From Tethya wilhelma (Eukaryota > Porifera > Demospongiae > Tethyida > Tethyidae), in assembly GCA_964030475.1 (NCBI GenBank), contig CAXIPT010000034.1:62001-126000 (forward strand): a stretch of DNA of 64,000 nucleotides. Reading direction: 5' to 3'. Made by a program: the position numbers and the translations under genes. Numbering within the stretch: position 1 is the stretch's first letter; every line of letters starts with the position of its first letter. Under the pieces are notes generated by a model that was not told the origin of the DNA, did no database searches, and saw only the letters and a list, made by a program, of their open reading frames with translations. Of the stretch, positions 23,400-34,753 are shown piece after piece.

Positions 23400-25190
23400 A
23401 GATACCATTATTGAACTTAATTGGGTTGAAAGCTATCAAGTGCAAGCCAGATAGCGAATGAACCCTGGACAGAACGACATAGGCCAGGCCTGCACTGAAC
23501 ACTCTGTCTGAAAGGTCAACAATGGCACTGTCCCTGGTACTTGTGAATGGTGACTGCATAGGCAAGAATGAGTGGAAACTGTTCTCTGTACAAGTACAGG
23601 TTTTTTCATAACCATGAACCTATTCTTAACACATTTCACCCTATAAGGTGAACCAACATAATCAAACTGTTTAAAAATCTTGTTACGTGTAACCTTGAGA
23701 ACAGTTCCCAGAGCACCATTTACCAGACCACAGTTGGTGTCTGAAAAAGCATAACATGTGCACCAACAGCCATTTTCACAACATGCTCTAGACCTGCCGT
23801 TTTGTTTGAATCAGAGTTTAGTTTTCCAACAGCTCAATGGCCTTTTTGTCCCACTTGCGTGTACTCTGAGTTTGATTTACCACATTTATGCACCCTAGTT
23901 TGTGTACAGTGGTGTCTAGCATGCTGAGCATTGGGAAACAGACATGCAGGTGTCTGGCCAGACTGCTGAAACTCAAGAAACTTGTCCGACACAGGCACAT
24001 GTATGATGCGCTGTTTAAGTGCAGCAAGACACTCATCAGTTGGGCAGCCACGTCTGACACTGTCTAGCATCAATGAATACTCACTGTCACTTTTTTGACA
24101 CTCATTGATTGTGAGCTCATCATACAGCACACACTTGTTCCAAATGTTGACGGAAGCCACAAACCCAAGCTTGTAGGGGATGTTGCTGAACAATGGTTTA
24201 TCATGTGACAGGCTGGAATTGGAGGATGTCTCCAACAAACAGCATGTTCATGGAACCAAACTACTCACTCCCCAAAAGAGCTCCTTGAATCTGAGGTGAA
24301 TGTATGGCTGGAATCTATGGACACTTCGTCAATCACAAACAACTTGACACTACATTGTGTCGTTCTCATTACTATGACAGATGACTTTGGAAGTGACCAG
24401 TAGCCAGCTGTCTTGCTGTCATGTTCAATAGGCAGCTGAAAGAGTCAGTAAATGGTTACCCCACCCACATTGAAAGCAGCTAATCCAGTTGGAGCACTAA
24501 AATTTTGATAGTCTCAATTACTTGCCGGTACCTCCTACACAACTAATGAAAATTCGAAGTGGTTTGAGATCACAGTTGCAACCTCCTGCTTTGTAGGAGG
24601 TGACTCTTGACGTTCTCGTAGATACGTTTTTAGTCGACATTTAGCGTGTTGACTTTGTCATCAAGACTAATCCCATCAGAGTCATCATTTGTCAATGAAG
24701 TCATTCATTGCTGATTTGGCCTCACCCATCAGTTGAGGTTTCTCATTGTCCTCAGGCTCATCTTTTCCATTGTCTTTCTCTTCGGCACGCTTGGCTTCAT
24801 TGATCTCTTAGATGTTGGCCTGTGCTTGAAGAGCCCTGTGAAGCTTTTCATGGTGAGCCTTGCTGTCATCAGATACCAACATGCTGTAGGCCTCTTTGGC
24901 TGTTTCACCATCTTCCATGAACTCACTCTCATCCCTAAAAGGAACAAACAGAAGCAAGAGGGAATATTAGTAGGCCTCCCTTTTTTTTCTTTTTTCTCAG
25001 GATTAAAGATCTTGTGGTTTGAAAGTCCAGGCTTGTTGAGCATCTTGTACTTCCTCTTACCATTCTCATCCCTGCATGCCATTGTAGTCGACTTGGACAC
25101 AAAGTCATGCAGACAAACATTTTCAAGTGATTCGGGTCTGTTTGGATAATAATCATCCAGCATGTTACCCTCAAAGATCTCATCACTATC
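23400..25190 (-). pseudogene. PIF1-like helicase part of Helitron copy 1
   Basis: Motifs in minus-strand order: DDYYPNRPESLENVCLHDFV near 25160-25100; a Walker A block (ISCVGGTGK, then a stop) near 24550-24525; APTGLAAFNVGG near 24500-24465; a Walker B block (LFVIDEVS) near 24350; KCVLYDELTINECQKSDSEY and LDSVRRGCPTDECLAAL near 24145-24020; and a C-terminal block with YAVTIHK near 23560. This order fits SF1B PIF1 helicases of Helitrons. The stop right after Walker A is one of several inactivating changes. Confidence 0.75.
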
Positions 25191-25510
25191 TAGATTGATG
25201 TTGGCTAGGTCTTTGTGGTTCTTGAGTTAATGGCTCCTCTTGTGTGGCATGAGCACATAAACCCACTTCACCTGCTCAGACTTCTCTGTCAGGTGATTAC
25301 CGAGCAGTAGATCACCAGCTTCATACAACCTACACTCCCTGGTATATACGCAGAGAACGGATGCCAAAGGACCACAACCTGAGTAGATACTCTTACCCTC
25401 TTGCCAGATGTCCTGCATGTTGCTTCACTCAGCTTGGTTGCATACCCACTGACATAGTGGGCTAGTGCTATTGAGGAATCAGCTACAAATAGGATGTCAA
25501 TGTTGGCCTT

Positions 25511-26130
25511 CTAAAGTAAGAGTAATAGGGGGTTGTAGTCATTGACTTTAACCTCCATCTCAGACCTTGGTAACTCGTAGATTTTCTTTTTTGATTTGAG
25601 GCACTCATTGACCTCATTCAGCTTGGTAGTGTAGGCTACTTTAGGAGGGAAGCCAAACTTATAGCTAGTGATGAACACTGAACCAACTTTGCATGTATGC
25701 CTACAGTAGGCACTACACTTGTGCATCTGGTAGCAAGTTACCAACCTGTGCAACTGAGGATTGGATTCTTTGTCGAGAATTCAACAATTCTGAATCCAGG
25801 TCAGCACATCTTTTGGATCATCTTCACAGATGACGGGTGCTCTGTGAATCCACAAAAGGACATGGTAATGGGGAGCACCACGAGCCTGGTACTTCTTGTA
25901 ATAGTAGTGGGTTACATCTCTCCATACACCACCATTCAAGAGTACTTTGTAAAAAGTATGAAGCAACGGACATTGCTGAGTACGTTCGCGAGCTCAACAA
26001 TGTGCCTGATAGATACAGCATTTCAAGGCTTTGCACAACTAAATGTGAAAATTTAGGATGGTGGACCGAATTCTCTGATCATGGCCTTCAACTCACTCTG
26101 TGGTCTGAACCATATACTGCTTGGTTCCTC
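25511..26130 (-). pseudogene. Helitron Rep (HUH nuclease) part of copy 1
   Basis: The frame at 25966-25781 reads FYKVLLNGGVWRDVTHYYYK then KYQARGAPHYHVLLWIHRAP, where HYH is the HUH metal-binding motif of rolling-circle Reps, and ends with DPKDVLTWIQNC. The next piece, 25753-25511, has a cysteine-rich MHKCSAYCRHTCKVG and FGFPPKVAYTTKLNEV, ending VKVNDYNPLLL. Together they match the Helitron Rep region. The pieces are separated by a frame break. Confidence 0.75.
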
Positions 26131-27592
26131 GTACACTCAGAAGAATGGTTGAGAGGTTGGCTTAAAGTTGTTTGTCACTACTTCTAGCTTGCTGTAGGAG
26201 TGAACTGACACTCAACCTCCTCCATGCATGTGGACTTCAAGAGGTTGTACATTCCTGCTGACACTTCACGCATCTCCTTCTGCGACAACAGGTAGAACAC
26301 ATACTGTGGATTCTTCCCAAAGTGGTCATCCTTGTTGTGCAGCTTAGACTTGAAACCCTATCTCAGACTGTCGGGGGTGGTACTCATCAAACTCACCCGT
26401 AGGAAACAGACCTGGGAAGCACATGACATCTAGGTGCTGCTGTTTGTTGCTAATGGGATCTTGTTTGACCTTAATTCTTAGCTACAAACTGTTCATTGTC
26501 GAAAGGCCATCTTACTCTCCATGTGAATTTTGGGTAGCCTTCTCAAGCACCTTGCAATGGCACTATTCACTGCCTCTATGACTTTTATTGCAGCTTCATC
26601 TACAGAGGAATCTTCTACATTCTTGTAGAGCCAGTTGATTTCTCTGACCTTTTGTACAGCTTTTTTATGGCGTCAACATTGACCATGTTTCGCCATACAA
26701 CGCCATCTTTTGTTGGTCTACCATTGACAGTCACGTACAACTCTCAATCAGGTAAATCTGATTGTCCAGGGTGTCCATTGTTTTGTTCAATGGTAGAGGA
26801 AGAAAGAACATTGTAGGCTTGTAAGGAATTGTACATGGGTACTTTTCCCATATACGTGCCCAATCTTACCACTGTCTGGTAACATTTGGCACATTGGACG
26901 AGTTGCATACTCAATACATCTAGTTTTGACAGTTCTGGAGGAACAGGCAAAACACTCTGTGGCGAAATACAATCTTTTCAGATCATTGGCTTACAGAATA
27001 CCTCATTGCTTGCATTTGGGTTGTTTTCTGAGATGTAAGCTTTTAGTAAAGACTAATTTTCTCTGATAGAGTTGTTCACATAAGAAACAAACAAGCTCAG
27101 CATGGTTACCTAGCTCTTTCTCGTAGTCAGCTATGAGTTGAGCATGATTCAGCAGCAGGCTAGATTCTAGATCTTCCATGCTGGGGTCGTCTTCATTGTC
27201 TGAAGACTTTTCAAAAACTTCATCGATCTTGGTACTGAAATGTTGTTCAAAGTCGTCCCCAATGCTAGCCAGTATTCTAGTGTGAGTGCTTCCTCAAGCT
27301 CTTTAAAAACTGTGAAGGTAATAATTCAAATTTTACAAGAATGTGACCAGTCTTGGAAAATGTGTAGACACATGTCACAAGATTCTAAGCTAACTTTGAC
27401 AATTTGTATTATTTGGACACAACAGTGGATGTCCACTAATTGTGTCAAAATACAGCCAGTCATTCTCTTCATTGTAGTGAGAGAATCGTTCTTGATGGGG
27501 GTTTGGACAGCCATCATCACACGTGTACAGATCTTGTTTTGGTTGATCAATTGGTTTGTTAAACGAGTGTCTGAGTGAAACAATTGATTCAA

Positions 27593-27593
27593 N

Positions 27594-27633
<40 letters not shown>

Positions 27634-27652
27634 TACACACACACACACCAGT
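27593..27652. repeat. Single N followed by (AC)n
   Basis: The Helitron sequence stops at 27592 and an AC/GT microsatellite begins at 27594. In Helitron copy 2 the matching sequence continues for about 460 bp more, so this is likely a scaffold join rather than a real junction. Confidence 0.7.
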
Positions 27653-27655
27653 ACC

Positions 27656-29435
27656 TGTGGAATAGGAAACCATGTAGCAGTCAGCCAATCTCTAAGTTGT
27701 TTATTCCTTTTCCACACATCAGTCTGTTTCAGGTTATCTATTGCTTGCTGATAGTAATGGTCTTCAGCAAGTCCCTGTGTTCCAGCTTTTGCCCAAGCGC
27801 ACTTTCGAAGGCTTCCTAAAACCGTTTCTCCTTCACCAGGTAAGAGTCCATGTGCTTTTTCTTTGATCCATCATTCCCAACACTGTTCCCGGTGAAAATC
27901 ACATAGATAGACTTTACACTGTGGGAAAGCAGATTCAATGGCCCTTATTTCAGCATCAGAATAGTCGGTCATAAAATATGGTGGATTCCAGTCTGGGTTC
28001 CAACTTGCTAAGACTTTCAGTGCTTCCTCAATTTGTTCGCTTGTCTCAGACTGAATAACAAAATCTGCAATGGGTGTATATCCAACGTTAGTCTTCACAG
28101 TTACGAAGAACATTGGAAGTTCATACTTTGTGCTTTTGTAAGTAGTATCCATAAGTACAATTGTGTTTCCATATCTATCTAACAGGTGTTGTTGCCATTT
28201 TTCCTGATGGACGTAAAGAAGTGTCTGAGAAAATTCAACTGGTTTATCATGATGGTCAGTATTTTCTCTTTGTACGGACGATAGTAGAAGTTTGAAGATG
28301 GGTTTTCACTCTTACACTGCTCAATTTTGAGATTTAGGTTGTCTTGATCCAGCTTGGACAATTCTTGAGCACGTTTTGCAGAATAAACATGGTTTTTGAT
28401 GTCTGTGTTAGTTGGATAGTATGCGCGGTTTGGACGATTGCTTGGGTCAGGGAATAAGGCATGCATGTATGACATAATGCCTAAGAGCTCTTTTTACTTC
28501 TTGTACATTAGTTATCCCTTCTCCAACGAGTGTATTGATCTTTTCAATGATTGTTGGATGCACTCTTTGAGCAAATCCAGCAGTACCAGAGGTTGGGTGA
28601 AAATTTTCATGGGCTTGTTCAGTAGGAAGGAGAACATAATACTTGGTTTCAGTGTGTATCTGCTTACCCATTCTAAGTGATTGCTTTAACTCTGTGATTT
28701 TTTGGGACTTTGCCTCTTTCAGCTTTCTAGATCCAAGTGAGTTAGTGCCAGAAATACCAAAGGAAGGGTAGAGTGTCAACTAATGTGTGCTGGACAGCCT
28801 ATTTTGTGAGTGCCTTGAATATATGTACGCTGAGATGTAGACGATCGACCTTTGAAATATTTGTGACCAAACTGACAGTGTAGCTTTCGAATACTTGATA
28901 CAGTGAAAGGAACACCGTTGAATGTAATATTTTGGCCCTCAATTGAATGACTCCAGAACACCCTTTTGTCTGTAATCATGAGTGTACAAGTATCTGGGGT
29001 AAATTACAGTCTAGTGAATCACTTTCGATAGTAATTCTGTATTAGGAATTAATGAACTTATACTGATCTTATAGTGGGTTTTCGCACTGAGTGTCACTCG
29101 GTGTCTGTAGTCATGTGACTCAGTCATATAGTTATAGTCATCATGCCTGTGTACATGTACATGTAACTTACTTTCAATGCCGAGTTTTCAATTGGTAGTT
29201 TGTTTTCATCATTTGCTTGATTCTTCAGTGAACCTGACTTCCCAATGGATGTTCTAGTGCCAAAAGTACTCAAAGTTGACCTGTTGTGTAGTTCCAAAAG
29301 AGCTTCAGCATCATCCACTAGCCCTCCGTAGTAGTGCTGGCCAACTTGCTGCAACTGTTGAATCCAATCAACAGTGGGACATTCACATTGAGATGATACT
29401 TGTGTAGCCATCTGTGTCACTGTAGTCACTGCCAA
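27656..29435 (-). pseudogene. CARF/ALS2CR8-like domain fused to a MULE transposase domain
   Basis: Exon 1 (29435-29173) starts MAVTTVTQMATQ and ends at a GTAAGT donor. Exon 2 (from about 29001) encodes a C/H-containing block (LHCQFGHKYFKG, THKIGCPAHI), then LKEAKSQKITELKQSLRMG, YYVLLPTEQAHENFHPTSGT and FAQRVHPTIIEKINTLV, typical of the ALS2CR8/CARF domain, followed by NRAYYPTNTDIKNHVYSAKR. The MULE DDE domain follows from about 28190: TIVLMDTTYKSTKYELPMFF, PPYFMTDYSDAEIRAIESAF and VYLCDFHREQCWE, with its Asp residues visible. Lesions: a frameshift near 28780, another near 28465, and a TGA near 27872 where Arg (CGA) would fit. The last visible exon ends at a GTACTG donor at about 27655, beyond which the gene is lost at the N join. 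Confidence 0.75.
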
Positions 29436-30032
29436 ACTAGGATCAGCTGTAGTTTGTATTTAGCGCTCTTTTGACCGCTACCTCTAGCTAGGGGCGGGGT
29501 CAAAGTACACGTGACTTCCGTACTTCGGTTTGAGTGAACAAAGCCATTCCCGTTTAAATTCCAAGCGCGTGACTTTCCGCATACATATTGTACAGGGCAA
29601 TAGTGTGTTCGATACTCTCTTTCCTTGGTTTATTATATACTCTTGGCTATACTTAATAGTATAGACATATAAAGAAGCTTATCAATAGCTTCTATATGTA
29701 ATTTCAAGTTGTTTTAGCAGATACTATGCCAGTTTTCCCTTTATTTCTAAATAGCATCCATATAGATTTTTCTAATAGCCTTGTAGGGTGCAATCTTGTT
29801 AAACAATTAAACAACGGTCAGAAAATTAAATACAGCAATATCAAATTACACATAAAAGTGTTTACAATAAATTTCTTTCAATGATTCTGCACTCAAACTT
29901 GCTTGCTTACACATCTAAGTGCCTAAAATTAGTGAAAACGCTAACAATTAATGTTTGATAATCGATTGCTCGACCTCAATGATATGACAGTTTTGTTTAA
30001 GACACTGCTGCCTGTAATCAGCTCCTCTCTTG

Positions 30033-31213
30033 GAATTCCCAGTACGGTAGTACTGGGTACATAGGAATGGCACGGTTGTCCCATTAGCGTAATACAAATA
30101 TTCACGTTAATAACTCTGCAAAAACTGAGCGCTTGGCACTAAAAGGCTTATAAAGCTACTATTTAGCTCATTCTCTTTCTAACAAGCCTAAAAACATGGC
30201 CTAAAACCATCGCTAAGGTACCAAACTAAAATATGCCAAACCTNGAATAACTCTGCAAAAACTGAGCGCTTGGCACTAAAAGGCTTATAAAGCTACTATT
30301 TAGCTCATTCTCTTTCTAACAAGCCTAAAAACATGGCCTAAAACCATCGCTAAGGTACCAAACTAAAATATGCCAAACCTCCAATTTTCTCCTTCTTCTT
30401 CTTCTTCTTCTTCTTCTTCTTCTATGTTATTTCAGCGTATCTCGAAGACTGTTCACTTTCAGAAGCTGATTCTTGAACGAACAAACTTGGTACCATTGTC
30501 TTCACGTGCTTTTGGTATCGTGTGCTCGAGTCTCCCGTTGAATGGCTAGATACAAGGCGAAAAGCGCTTCTCCGTATGGCAGCCATTCATTTCTACATCA
30601 TGCATAAATTCATTAGCTACTTGAAAAGTCAAAATGACGACCCTTTTCCAGGTAGATAAGTGTGCATTATTTGGAATCCAAATATTCGCTGCCTGCTTGC
30701 TTTACCTGAAGATTTCTGGTTGTGCTGGACTCTGTAACCTTTCAGTCTTCAATATTTAGGAGGTGAATAGACTAATGTGTTATGTAGTATTCATTATAAG
30801 ATGAACAAAGCAATTAAATACAGTTCAGCCTCCCGAGATTACTTCAGTACTAATCAGCCTGAGCTCCATGCTGATCATTAGTGTACAAGTAACTACCATA
30901 TACACACAAACTCGAATGTGATTTGTAGAATTATGAAAAAATGAGAACAAACAAGTAAAAAAAACATTGGAAATGTAATGAGACATAGGAATGGCCAAAT
31001 CGTAAAAAGAAGACAAACAAGATGGAATGGCTGGCAGAGTGTGTAAAGAATTATTCCTATGGGCAACATGAGGGACTCAACATGGAAAGAGAGTACTACA
31101 TGTAGCCCACACAGGAAGAATTCGGCACACACTCTGCCAGCCATTCCATCTTGTTTGCCTTCTTTTTACGATCCTATGTCTCATTACATTTCCAATGTTT
31201 TTTTTACTTGTAT
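30033..31213 (+). mobile_element. REP-A copy II
   Basis: A full-length REP-A, beginning TTCCCAGTACGG and ending with the fold-back segment and TTTTTACTTG. The uninterrupted partner at about 58245-58260 reads GGAATATTAATAG, so insertion left little or no target duplication (at most 1-2 bp). Its apparent length is inflated by a 135-bp repeat around an N. Confidence 0.8.
30109..30380. other. Probable assembly duplication around N at 30244
   Basis: Bases 30109-30243 and 30246-30380 appear identical over 135 bp, separated by one N and one base. Other REP-A copies have this sequence once. Unmerged contig ends are the simplest explanation. Confidence 0.8.
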
Positions 31214-31815
31214 TAATAGCAAGAGAACTGAACTTTCTGATCTCCAGATTGGGTAGCTCTACACCAAGTTTACAGGTTGTTTTGAGCTGCCGTCCGAGAT
31301 GTGATTTTTTGGGCCGACTATTGATTATTTCGGACACACCCTTTAATCGTGCCAGAAAGCGTTACAGAAAGGGGTGGGGCTGGATGTTTGCGCAACCTGG
31401 AGTAGATTTTCACAAGTAGTCTAATGGTAATAGTCTCGAAGCAGCAACGCCCACAGGTAAGTCAGAATAGCGTCCGATAATTGATGGTGTCCGAGCATTG
31501 ATCGCTTACTCTACCAACTATGTTTTTTTTTTACCTCAGGAGAATATTCTAAGTGTTGAAAAAAGTAACTTTTCACAAAAGAGTTTATTTTGTGCTAGAA
31601 AATGTTTTTGAGGCAAAATATAAATTTATGTTAAATGTTGGTGTTATTGTATACACTCTCACTAGAACTGAACTTGTGGTTAACTCTTTGTAAATAATTA
31701 TGTTACATAACTAGTATAGTATTATTATTGTTACACAATCATTCATTTTGTAAACAACATTCTAGACCCGATTTCTATCACGTGATCTTACATGTGCTAA
31801 TGCAGATTGATCTTC

Positions 31816-32507
31816 TCAGTGCTATTAAGGCCTGGGTCATACCTACTAGCTAATTAAGGTAAAAAAATTATTCGAATTCGACATAACTTTCAAAACAAAT
31901 TAGCTATTGCCATGGAAACCTAGGATAATGTTCCTTACTTAATTAAGTTTTTGTCCAAAAAATTTGGAGTCATGTGACCTCATTAATATTCATATTATTA
32001 ATAAATTAATTAGGCGGATATTAAAGGCTGTTGTTATGGTAACAAAATTATCATCTGAATCGGAACGTTTCAAAACCAATTTTGACAGAGTAGATTTTTT
32101 ATATCTCGTTGCCATGGTGAGATACGGAATGTTCTATTAAATGCACACCAGCCGAAATCATATAAACAGCCGTAACTCACCTTAGCAACGAGATATTAAA
32201 AATCTATCCTGTGAAAATCAAGTTTAGAATATTCCGATTCAGTTGATAATAATATCGTTACCATAGCAACAGCCTTTCATATCCACCTAATTAATTATTC
32301 ATTAATTAGGGGTGAAGCTCAAAACTTAATTTTTTTAATGAATATTCAACTTGAGGTTTTGGAATTTTATCTACATGTCAGGTAAGGATGAAATTATCTT
32401 ATGATCTATTATTTGCTAAGTTGGCACTTAGCTAAAGGAACTTAGAGCCAACTGAACATTGCAATTTTTTACCCATTTCCTAATGGGCCCAGTCCTTATG
32501 GCGCTGA
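31816..32507. mobile_element. Palindromic MITE inside the duplicated LTR
   Basis: Absent from the partner LTR. Ends CTCAGTGCTATTAAGGCCTG and the complement of CTCAGCGCCATAAGGACTGG are similar inverted repeats. The middle forms a long imperfect palindrome centred near 32140 (TATCTCGTTGCCATGGTGAG pairs with the CTCACCTTAGCAACGAGATA side). No protein is encoded. The target duplication is short or unclear (TT at most). Confidence 0.75.
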
Positions 32508-32558
32508 GTTGTTGAGTTGTGTTTGTTGGCCATTAAGTTTGAATGTGATTTCTAACAA

Positions 32559-32571
32559 GTTATGGGCCCAG
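32559..32571 (+). promoter_or_regulatory. Copia primer-binding site (initiator tRNA-Met half-tRNA type)
   Basis: GTTATGGGCCCAG begins 1 nt after the LTR and is complementary to the anticodon-stem region of initiator tRNA-Met, the priming style known for Drosophila copia. Confidence 0.75.
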
Positions 32572-33295
32572 GCTATCGCTTAAGCGTAACTCTGTTGTGA
32601 TAAAGAAATCGAAAAATGGCGGAATCAAAGACAGTATCAGTGGTACCGTTGAACAGTACCAATTATTCAACATGACCAAGCCAAGATGGCACTCATCAAG
32701 GAAGGCCTTTGGAGAATTGTTAATGGTACAGAAACCGCACCCACTGAAGGTGCTGATGCTCAAGCGAAATTTGCTTTGAGGAAAGATAAAGCCCTAGCAA
32801 CTATTGTTCTCTCTATCGACACTAGTCTTCTGTATCTAATAGGTTCAGACCCGAAGGATCCTGTAGTGGTGTGAAAAGTGCTGGATGGACAGTTTCAACG
32901 CAAGTCCTGGGGAAACAAGCTGGAACTCAAAAGAAAGCTGTTTTCAATGAGGCTAGCAGATAGTGGTTCAGTACAAGACCACATCAAGGTGATGACTGAA
33001 TTGTTTGATCAACTTACAGCAATTGATGAGCCTGGCACGGATGAAGATTGTGTGGTATATCTCCTAGCTAGTCTGCCTGAGTGGTACGTGTTGAAACACT
33101 GCTAAAACTTTGAACTGTTCACTGATACTTCAAATAATATATCTCCAGAGGCCAAAAAATCAACACAACACAAGAGCACAAAAAAAACACAAAAGCACAT
33201 GGTTAAAACATTCTAGAAGCCTAGCCTAAAAATTAAACCACAAAAATTACTAATTACTACTGTATAAGAGTCCAAAGTCCAACTATACACAGTAA

Positions 33296-34289
33296 CAGTC
33301 TACACTAAGACCCCCGGAAATACATACTATTTATCGAACATTTTGGGTTTGTACAGAGAGTATGGGAGATAATGAGATTCATACTACACGTGGCAAGTTG
33401 TAAATTAGCTGTTATTTCTACCAGCTATAACTCGTGTTCAGGACTAGTTCAGTTCAAACCAGTATGATTTTTAAGCAGAGGAGGTCAAGCGGTCTGAATT
33501 GATACCAAGTTTTAGCAAAGTAAATCAAAATAAAAAAGTAAACTACAGCTAAGTAGCTAGCTACCATGGAGTGGAGAAGATAACTTTGAAATTGGATCAA
33601 ATCAGTACTGAGTATGTATGAAGCTTACAGAGTACATTTTTAGAATGTCTACATCTTGGACTGTAGTCAGCTATGTGCAAGAAAGTTGCAACTAAAGTAT
33701 GAAAAAAATACAGCTTGTACAAAATCATGAATAATTGCTGTGTTAATCAAGCACTCACACAGCCTAGGAAGGGTCCACAGAGTTCTAGTCAGCACTGAAA
33801 TGTAGCTCTACACTTGCTCTAATAGACTGTAAAGAGTTAGACTGCTAGCGCTTGGTAGACAGTGAAAAGTTGCCATCTTTGCTGGGCATGTTTTAGAACT
33901 TCCACAGAAATTAATGATATTCATGTACTTTGAAATTGGATCAAATCGGTACTGGATATCTCTGCTTGTGTAGAATTCAGATATCAATTCTAAAGTACTA
34001 GCACTATACGTACCATGAATCTGGAATGAAACAATCCATGCGTGTTGAAGATACCAGGCATGGAAAACTGGAAAAGAAGCGACTTTGCTCATCAAAAACT
34101 GTCAGTTTACGTAAGCGCTGCGCAATAGTACAAGGTATGAATATTAATGACCACTGAGCCTCATGGAGTAATTATATTCATTAACCACAACGTGTCACAA
34201 CTGCAGATTATGACACAACTGTACTATGCATTCCACTTGTATGACACGCTTCCGTTTGTGTGATAAACTTGGGGTCTTAGTGTAGACTG
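33296..34289. mobile_element. GTAA-flanked element with 19-bp inverted ends
   Basis: The left end CAGTCTACACTAAGACCCC and the complement of the right end match exactly over 19 bp. GTAA occurs at both sides (33292-33295 and 34290-34293) and once in the uninterrupted partner (context ACAGTAAGTGT), proving a 4-bp target duplication. The interior has related direct segments (TTTGAAATTGGATCAAATC near 33579 and 33930). No transposase was recognised. Confidence 0.85.
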
Positions 34290-34598
34290 GTAAGTGTACA
34301 CATCTCCAACACAACATACTAGTAACTGCTCTTGAAGCTCATTCTACAGTTCCAGAATTGTCGGTAGTCACAGAACGTCTTCTACATGAGGAGAGTAGGA
34401 TGAAGAATCGGTCAGCTGAACCTGATCCAGAAGGAGCATTAACTGTTAGATCTAAGAGAAGAGGGAGATGTTATTTCTGCAACAAATTTGGGTATTTCAA
34501 ACGGGACTGTGAGGAATATGCCAAATCCAAAGACCAAGTCAAGAAGAAAACAAAAGCAGGAGCATTCAAGGTGACCATTTCTGCTGAAGATGCGACCA

Positions 34599-34599
34599 N
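34599..34599. other. Single unknown base, likely an assembly join
   Basis: Copia sequence stops exactly here, while the partner copy continues; what follows is unrelated. Confidence 0.7.
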
Positions 34600-34683
34600 A
34601 CGTGAATGTCTTGTTGCGGTCTTAACCACAGAGCTCGGGTCCACCTTGGCGTCCACCTATACGTCACGCACGTGATATTTGAT

Positions 34684-34753
34684 ACCAGGCTCTCTCCTTG
34701 CTTATTTTCGAAGGAAATATTCGCGAAGGAGGAGCCTGGGCACGAGGCTACAG
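34684..34753. mobile_element. Short GCCTCGT-type MITE relic
   Basis: Contains CCAGGCTCTCTCCTTGC at the left and GGAGCCTGGGCACGAGGCTA at the right, the terminus type of the element at 61839-62474. It is much shorter and lacks the outer part of the left end. Confidence 0.5.

Larger units (their letters stand above)
22045..27592 (-). pseudogene. Helitron copy 1: Rep/helicase/OTU polyprotein, degraded
   Basis: A rolling-circle transposon protein in many frame-broken pieces, read on the minus strand. N-terminal part 27592-26140 includes HVCFLCEQLYQRK-like and YMGKVPMYNSLQAY blocks. The Helitron-like N domain and Rep follow at 26130-25511, the PIF1-like helicase at 25190-23400 and the OTU segment at 22430-22045. 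A near-identical copy of the N-terminal part lies at 49774-51260. Frequent stops and frame changes show it is inactive. Its upstream edge is a single N at 27593 rather than a natural end, and I did not find a 5' TC or 3' CTRR hairpin terminus. Confidence 0.75.
29648..34598 (+). repeat. Inverted segmental duplicate of 56525-58640, with three insertions
   Basis: The plus strand here matches the minus strand of 56525-58640 from GCTATACTTAATAGTATAGA to GATGCGACCA. It includes the inner part of the palindrome, the satellite-like segment and the 5' half of the copia element, with the same LTR flank (ATGTTAAA then TGTTGG). A shared flank means the copies arose by duplication, not by two copia insertions. 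Three segments are absent from the partner: 30033-31213, 31816-32507 and 33296-34289. The match ends at the single N at 34599. Confidence 0.8.
31636..34598 (+). mobile_element. Ty1/copia element, 5' part (duplicate copy), interrupted
   Basis: The LTR starts TGTTGGTG at 31636 and ends TAACA at 32557, with a palindromic MITE inside it. A primer site (32559-32571) and gag follow: the gag start is at about 32616, with KTVSVVPLNSTNYST-like and LALRKDKALATIVLSID-like text in two frames. It shares with the other copy a stop (TGA for Trp) after DPVVV, so that lesion predates the duplication. A second insertion lies at 33296-34289, then the zinc knuckle (CYFCNKFGYFKRDCEEY; one Gly-His position changed to Gly-Tyr). 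It ends at the N at 34599. Confidence 0.8.

Noticed and set aside
27556..27819. Thr/His repeat protein frames
   Set aside because: They translate the (AC)n microsatellite and span an N.
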